Positions 59,100 to 64,000 of a stretch of DNA of 64,000 nucleotides are shown here, piece after piece; position 1 is the first letter of the stretch, and the number at the start of each line of letters is the position of its first letter. The stretch covers positions 186,001-250,000 of the forward strand of contig JAQGEQ010000332.1 of the NCBI GenBank assembly GCA_034620365.1, in the 5' to 3' direction. The position numbers were made by a program, and so were the translations under genes. The notes under the pieces were generated by a model. The model made no database searches. It was not told the origin of the DNA and worked only from the letters and a program-made list of their open reading frames with translations. This DNA comes from Pegea sp. RAD2-039 (lineage: Eukaryota; Chordata; Thaliacea; Salpida; Salpidae).

Positions 59100-60195
59100 A
59101 TAGTTGATACCTCACAGACTGGCCTTGTAGCCAAATGAAACGCATCTAGGTTAACATTTTAAAACACAAAAAATGTTTGAGTTGTTATCAGCAAGCAACG
59201 CATCTAAACTAAAATTTCAAAATCGACAACAGGATTTACTGTTGCCAGTAGCAACGCGTTCAAACTAATATTTTAAATTCGACGACAAGACGGCGATGTT
59301 GCCAGTAGCAACGCGTTTAAACTTAGATTTTAAAATCGACGATAAGACGGCGATGTTGCTAATAGCAATGCGTCTAAACTGAGATTTCAAAATCGACGAC
59401 AAGACGGCGATGTTGCTAATAGCAACACGTTTAAAATAAGATTTCAAAATCGACGACAAGACGGCGATGTTGCTAATAGCAACGCGTTTAAACTAAGATT
59501 TCAAAATCGACGACAAGACGGCGATGTTGCTAATAGCAACGCGTTTAAACTAAGATTTCAAAATCGACGACAAGACGGCGATATTGCCAGTAGCATCGCG
59601 TTTAAACTAAGATTTTAAAATCGACGACAAGATGGCGCTGTTGCTAATAGCAATGCGTCTAAACTGAGATTTCAAAATCGACGACAAGACGGCGATGTTG
59701 CTAATAGCAATGCGTCTAAACTGAGATTTCAAAATCGACGACAAGACGGCGATGTTGCTAATAGCAACACGTTTAAAATAAGATTTCAAAATCGACGACA
59801 AGACGGCGATGTTGCTAATAGCAACGCGTTTAAACTAAGATTTCAAAATCGACGACAAGACGGCGATATTGCCAGTAGCATCGCGTTTAAACTAAGATTT
59901 TAAAATCGACGACAAGATGGCGCTGTTGCTAATAGCAATGCGTCTAAACTGAGATTTCAAAATCGACGACAAGACGGCGATGTTGCTAATAGCAATGCGT
60001 CTAAACTGAGATTTCAAAATCGACGACAAGACGGCGATATTGCCAGTAGCATCGCGTTTAAACTAAGATTTTAAAATCGACGACAAGATGGCGCTGTTGC
60101 TAATAGCAACGCGTTTAAAATAAGATTTCAAAATCCACGATAAGACGGCGATGTTGCTAATAGCAATGCGTCTAAACTAAGATTTCAAAATCAAC
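59100..60195. repeat. 57-bp minisatellite, about 19 units
   Basis: Tandem units of 57 bp, for example starting GTTGCTAATAGCAACGCGTT and ending GACGACAAGACGGCGAT. Most units contain the short palindrome GTTGCT-AAT-AGCAAC; variants have GTTGCCAGTAGCAAC or ATTGCCAGTAGCATC. Variants recur in a fixed order (ATTGCC type, two GCGTCTAAACTGAG types, one ACACGTTTAAAATAAG, one GCGTTTAAACTAAG), so there is a higher-order repeat of five units. The first two and the last units are degenerate. Because 57 is a multiple of three, open frames of 19-residue repeats appear by necessity. Confidence 0.9.
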
Positions 60196-60680
60196 AACTT
60201 GTTTGTTGTCAATGTTCTGAAGAGTAATGTCTGTCCTGAGTTGTTTATTTTTGGAGATGTTAATCTTAGTAAAATTGATTTATCGAAATTTAATATATTT
60301 GGGAAAATCCTTTGACTTGAATAGCAACACTTTTGCTCTAGCCATCTTAAGTCATGGCTGTGTAAGCTTTTTGGCAGCAATTACCTGTCTCAGATGGTTA
60401 CTTTTCTAGCCCAAGTTGGTGGTAATACTTTGGTTGTTCTTATCACATCAAAACCTGAGAACAGTATCTACGTTGATCGAAAAGAACCTTTTGCTCTGAC
60501 ATGCAATCACAACATGATTGAATTCAAGCTCCATCAAACTTTCTTATGAATGTTAACACTTCAAGCAAAAGGAATTTTTATCGTGGAAATTTTAATGATA
60601 AAAACGAGTTTCTATCAGGTGTTGACTGGATTTTTGATAAAGTTTTTAAAAATTTCAATAAAATTACTGAACTTATATTG
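60196..60680 (+). mobile_element. LINE fragment: endonuclease end and following region
   Basis: Frames read PELFIFGDVNLSKIDLSKFN (GDxN motif of APE-type endonucleases), then YLSQMVTFLAQVGGNTLVVL and HNMIEFKLHQTF, the standard endonuclease C-terminus. RNFYRGNFNDKNEFLSGVDW follows and matches 13,213-13,272 of the complete LINE. It is therefore a member of the same family, carrying the endonuclease part that the two large copies lack. It is broken by stops and starts directly at the edge of the minisatellite. Confidence 0.75.
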
Positions 60681-60689
60681 TAAGAATAC

Positions 60690-63600
60690 GTGTTAATGCT
60701 TTATTGCGATTGAGCTTGAAAGAAATGTTAGTCATGATTAATATCAGATTATTATTAAAATTGATTATTATTATTTAATTTTATTAATGTCAGACAGCAA
60801 TCTTTTGTAAACATTCTTAAGATATTTTTCATTGAGGAATTTATTAAAGTCAGGTGAACAGAAGTTTTTCATGTTGAACAATATTTAGCTTAAGGCAATT
60901 TAACGATGGTTTTAATATTGAAGAATACTGTGTAATGAAATTTACCTGGTCAGTTAAATTTATTTTAACCTTAGTTTTTGAAAAACTGCCAAAGACTTTT
61001 TCTTACTTGATTTTTTAATTTTAGACCAAAAAAAATGATTTTGACTGTTATTTTCTTGTGATATCTCTGCACTAAGAAAGTATCCAATATGCCTGAGATA
61101 AACAAACTGAAGTTAACTTAAAATAGTTTAACTGCCACCAATTTAATTTATGATAAGTAAATAAGACACAACTTCAACTTCTTCGTGTTTTTAACTATTC
61201 ATAAACAGCATGATGTTCAGCAGAGGTACTTCTAAAATTTTCACATAAAAAATTTAGATTACATCAGACGCCATTTAGTCTAGACTAAACACTAAATCAT
61301 AGACAAAAACGATTCTAATCTTTCTTTTTTGACGTATTTTCACTGATTTTAATTGAAGTGTAAAGGTCATATTAATATTTTTAGACTTGTAAAGTTCACA
61401 ACAAATCTTTATTCTCATGAAGTTATACTCAAAGATAATATTAAACTTTTATTTATATTTAAATCTAATTTTCATCTAAGCTTCAGGACAAAATAGTTTT
61501 TTTAGAAACCGATTTTTTTAGAAGTATTCATCGTGATATTAATTTCACGTATAAAACCCTTAAAGTAAAATTAAAGATTTTTTAAGTCTTCTTTTAATTT
61601 TGGTCAAATCAAATAAAAACCCAAAAGTTTTAACTAGCTTTTGTTTGTGTTAAAAATTATTACATAAAATGCTCTTGAGGTTTCACCGAATTTCTTTAGA
61701 AATCTATTTTAGGTTTGGTCATTTGTATGAAACGTATAAAAGCCCTTTATTCTTTAATCTGAAGGTAAAAAATGATATGTATACAGTCATACTTTGTAAA
61801 ACTCCCAAAAATTTCAAAAAAATAGTAAAACCTTTAAACAATTACGGAATTTTCAAAAGTGTAACTTTTTATTTGATGATTTATTGTGGAAAACTTTGTT
61901 TTAGGATAAATAAACCTTAGGAAATTTCCCATATTTCCAATACGTAATCAACAAAAGATTCATGAAAACTCAAAAATTATTATTGCATTTATTAAAGTTA
62001 AAAGAATCTCTAGTGACATACATTTGTTAAAGTTTCTTATTCTAATTGAGTTTTTTGAGGTTTAAATTTATACTTTTCTACAACAACCTTAGATGGAGAA
62101 GCTTTTATTTTGCAATAAATACTAACTATCATAGTTTTTAACCAATCATTTAAAAATTGTGTGAATAACGTTTTAGATAATTATAAATAAAAACTGATAA
62201 GTTAAAATGAGAAAAAGATGTTTGAGCTTCTTAGATTCTTTAGTTTACGATTAGGCTTATTTTTGGAGTTTTCTTCGATGCTAACTCAACCGTGACAAGT
62301 TGTTTAAACATCCTGTTCCATTTTTTATCTTTAAAATATGTTTTAGAATTATCTCAAATAAAAAGTTAAACAAAAGTAAGAGATACTTTAATTTGTAACG
62401 TTTTAAACTGTTTGTTGCCAGCAAAATTTGAAAATATATATTAGCAAATCTTTTGTTAGCACTTCAAATGCTAAAATAGTTTCTTGTTTTCAAATGTCTT
62501 CAAAATTGTAAAGAATACAATATAATGGCTTCAATATAACGATGGGAAAAATTTACACAAGTATAATTGATTAGATTTTGATTTTGACATTTTAAACATG
62601 ACAAACGTTGTTGTAAACTTTATCTTGAGATTTCAATAAGTTTTTTTACATTTTTCTGTCTGAAATGTTATGGCTGTAAACTTTATCATAACTGTTGAAC
62701 TTTTGGTCTGAGATTTTAAGATTTTTATTCTAAAAGATATGTTTCAGAAATGAAATTATTTTAGAATTGTCCCACTAAACTTATCTATAATAAAAATTTT
62801 TCACTTTTAACTTTGTCGAAAATGACTATAAGTCTTGTAAATATCTAAATTTAGGTTTTCCTAAAACTGAAAAAATAAACAAACAAATACTTATTTCATT
62901 GTTTATATATTTATTTATTTATCTATTTATTTGTTTATTTATTTATTCATTCAACGCGTGACTGCGCAAAAAGAATAGCGCCTATAGCAAAAAAAAAGTA
63001 TTAAGAGCAAAGAGATAATTGAAAGGTCATAATTATTACAGTTTAAACTTAATACATAAAGGTCACTGTAGAATGTAAATTATGAATCGAGATTTTAATT
63101 CAACGAAATGAGAATATAAATCAAGGAAACTGGTTGTTTCACTCATCATTTATGTATATTTAACTATTGATATCTAAATGCTTTTTATTTTATTTAATTG
63201 TAGCCCTATATCTAGATTTACTTGATTCATTAAAAGGCGAGACTGCAATTGAGTTTTAAATTTTAATAATTTCATAGCTTTAATAAAAACTAAATTGTCT
63301 TAAAAGTGCTATCAAAGAAAAAGTTTTTCTTTTCAAAGGCGAGAGAATTCAGGTTTATCATGAGTTGTTTGTGGTTACTTTTGAGAAAAAAGAAAAGCGT
63401 TTTATCATCAACTGATATTTAATCTGTCTTGTTGTGTAAAGAACTTCGGTTAGTTGGCAGCACCTACTACGTGTTATTGTATTACTTACACTTAATTAGA
63501 ATTTTCAAATTGCAAGTGTTCTCTATCATAGGCTTTTTGATTCTTTATAAGATTTTAATTGAAATAGCATCTAGTTATTAATATGTATTTCAATTTCTTT

Positions 63601-63890
63601 TAAAAAAAAATTTCTGAATAAATCAGATTATAAATAAACTGTTGAAAACTGTCAAAGGATGTACTTAATTTTTAGTACTCTCTTAGATTTAATCTAAAGT
63701 TTATTATCTTATAAAAGCTTTTTTTTTAAATTACGTGGTTTGATATAATTCTATGAAATAATTTCTTTAATGAAATATTATTTTATTGTACTTAAAAAAA
63801 CTAGGAATTTTATTACTTCAGAATTTAAAAAAAATTTCTATTGCAATTTAGGTTAAAACCTCGCTGTAACATTCTACTTAAATACATAAA
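60690..63890. other. Long AT-rich interval without a recognised gene
   Basis: The plus-strand 83-codon frame at 61,669-61,920 is lysine- and phenylalanine-rich and has no recognisable features; in DNA this AT-rich it may be chance. Apart from the TTTA-type microsatellite at 62,900 nothing stands out. Confidence 0.45.
62898..62955. repeat. TTTA-type microsatellite
   Basis: An imperfect run of ATTT/TTTA repeats with scattered C and G interruptions, about 58 bp. Confidence 0.8.
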
Positions 63891-63891
63891 A

Positions 63892-64000
63892 ATGACGATT
63901 TTAGATACTGGAGCTGCTAATCCATCTGAAAGGGTACAAGACAGACCCCCTCAACTATTAACAATAACAGGAGTAAACGAAAATGGTGCAATAAACATCG
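63892..64000 (+). CDS. First exon of an unidentified gene (partial, runs off the window)
   Basis: The frame opens with ATG in a good context (CATAAAAATG) and stays open to the window end: MTILDTGAANPSERVQDRPP, QLLTITG, then NENGAIN. The composition is clearly more protein-like and GC-rich than the flank. The rest of the gene lies outside. No family is assigned. Confidence 0.5.
   Translation, partial: MTILDTGAANPSERVQDRPPQLLTITGVNENGAINI

Noticed and set aside
59265-59801. Minus-strand frames encoding 19-residue repeats
   Set aside because: A 57-bp repeat is a multiple of three, so repetitive open frames arise automatically; no start context, splice site or protein family supports a gene.
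59100-60195. CRISPR-like regular array with palindromes
   Set aside because: Units are contiguous with no variable spacers, and the genome is eukaryotic; it is a minisatellite.
61669-61920. 83-codon plus-strand frame
   Set aside because: No splice context, family or repeat copy supports it; the composition is that of AT-rich noncoding DNA.

Overview
The window is animal nuclear DNA, about 70% AT. The genes are split by short introns (roughly 50-210 bp) with GT-AG splice sites, and the repeats are non-LTR retrotransposons, a minisatellite and inverted-repeat elements. A kinase-less TGF-beta/BMP-type receptor points to a bilaterian, or at least a metazoan. I cannot name the species. There is no sign of bacterial or organellar organisation.

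Layout. 1-4,000 holds decayed LINE pieces. 4,010-7,310 is segment A, one of three copies (A, B, C) of a roughly 3 kb duplication, and its end carries a small two-exon gene starting MVR[KR]L. From 7,860 to 28,870 two tandem units of 10.3 and 10.7 kb lie head to tail. Each contains minus-strand fragments of an NPC1-like (Niemann-Pick C1, RND/sterol-sensing family) gene, one dead plus-strand LINE, and a foldback-type repeat with an inverted LINE fragment inside it. A third, partial unit is interrupted at about 29,360 by a unique island holding a complete minus-strand gene for a BAMBI-like pseudoreceptor (29,869-30,820). The island ends at 35,075, where the repeat resumes. Further NPC1-like fragments and foldback sequence run to 42,760.

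At 43,067-44,800 a plus-strand, more GC-rich NPC1-like pseudogene carries the part missing from the other fragments: the first RND half and the sterol-sensing domain. A short C-terminal remnant follows at 46,263-46,600. Segments B (47,020-50,100) and C (52,540-55,510) are inverted copies of A. B carries a broken copy of the small gene and C an intact one that gains a transmembrane helix. Between them lie two isolated units of a 57-bp minisatellite and a LINE reverse-transcriptase tail.

The right part has a candidate plus-strand membrane-protein exon (56,256-56,534), a complete four-exon gene for a four-pass membrane protein (57,081-58,297, minus), about 19 copies of the 57-bp minisatellite (59,100-60,195), a LINE endonuclease fragment, a gene-poor AT-rich stretch, and the first 36 codons of a new gene at the right edge.

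The genes do not form an operon or a visible pathway. The locus is best read as a nest of segmental duplication in which copies of a dead NPC1-like gene, a LINE and foldback repeats have been amplified around a few intact small genes. The BAMBI-like receptor is the gene with the clearest biological meaning. NPC1, receptor and LINE assignments rest on residue patterns read from the translation and compared with remembered family features; no database search was run.
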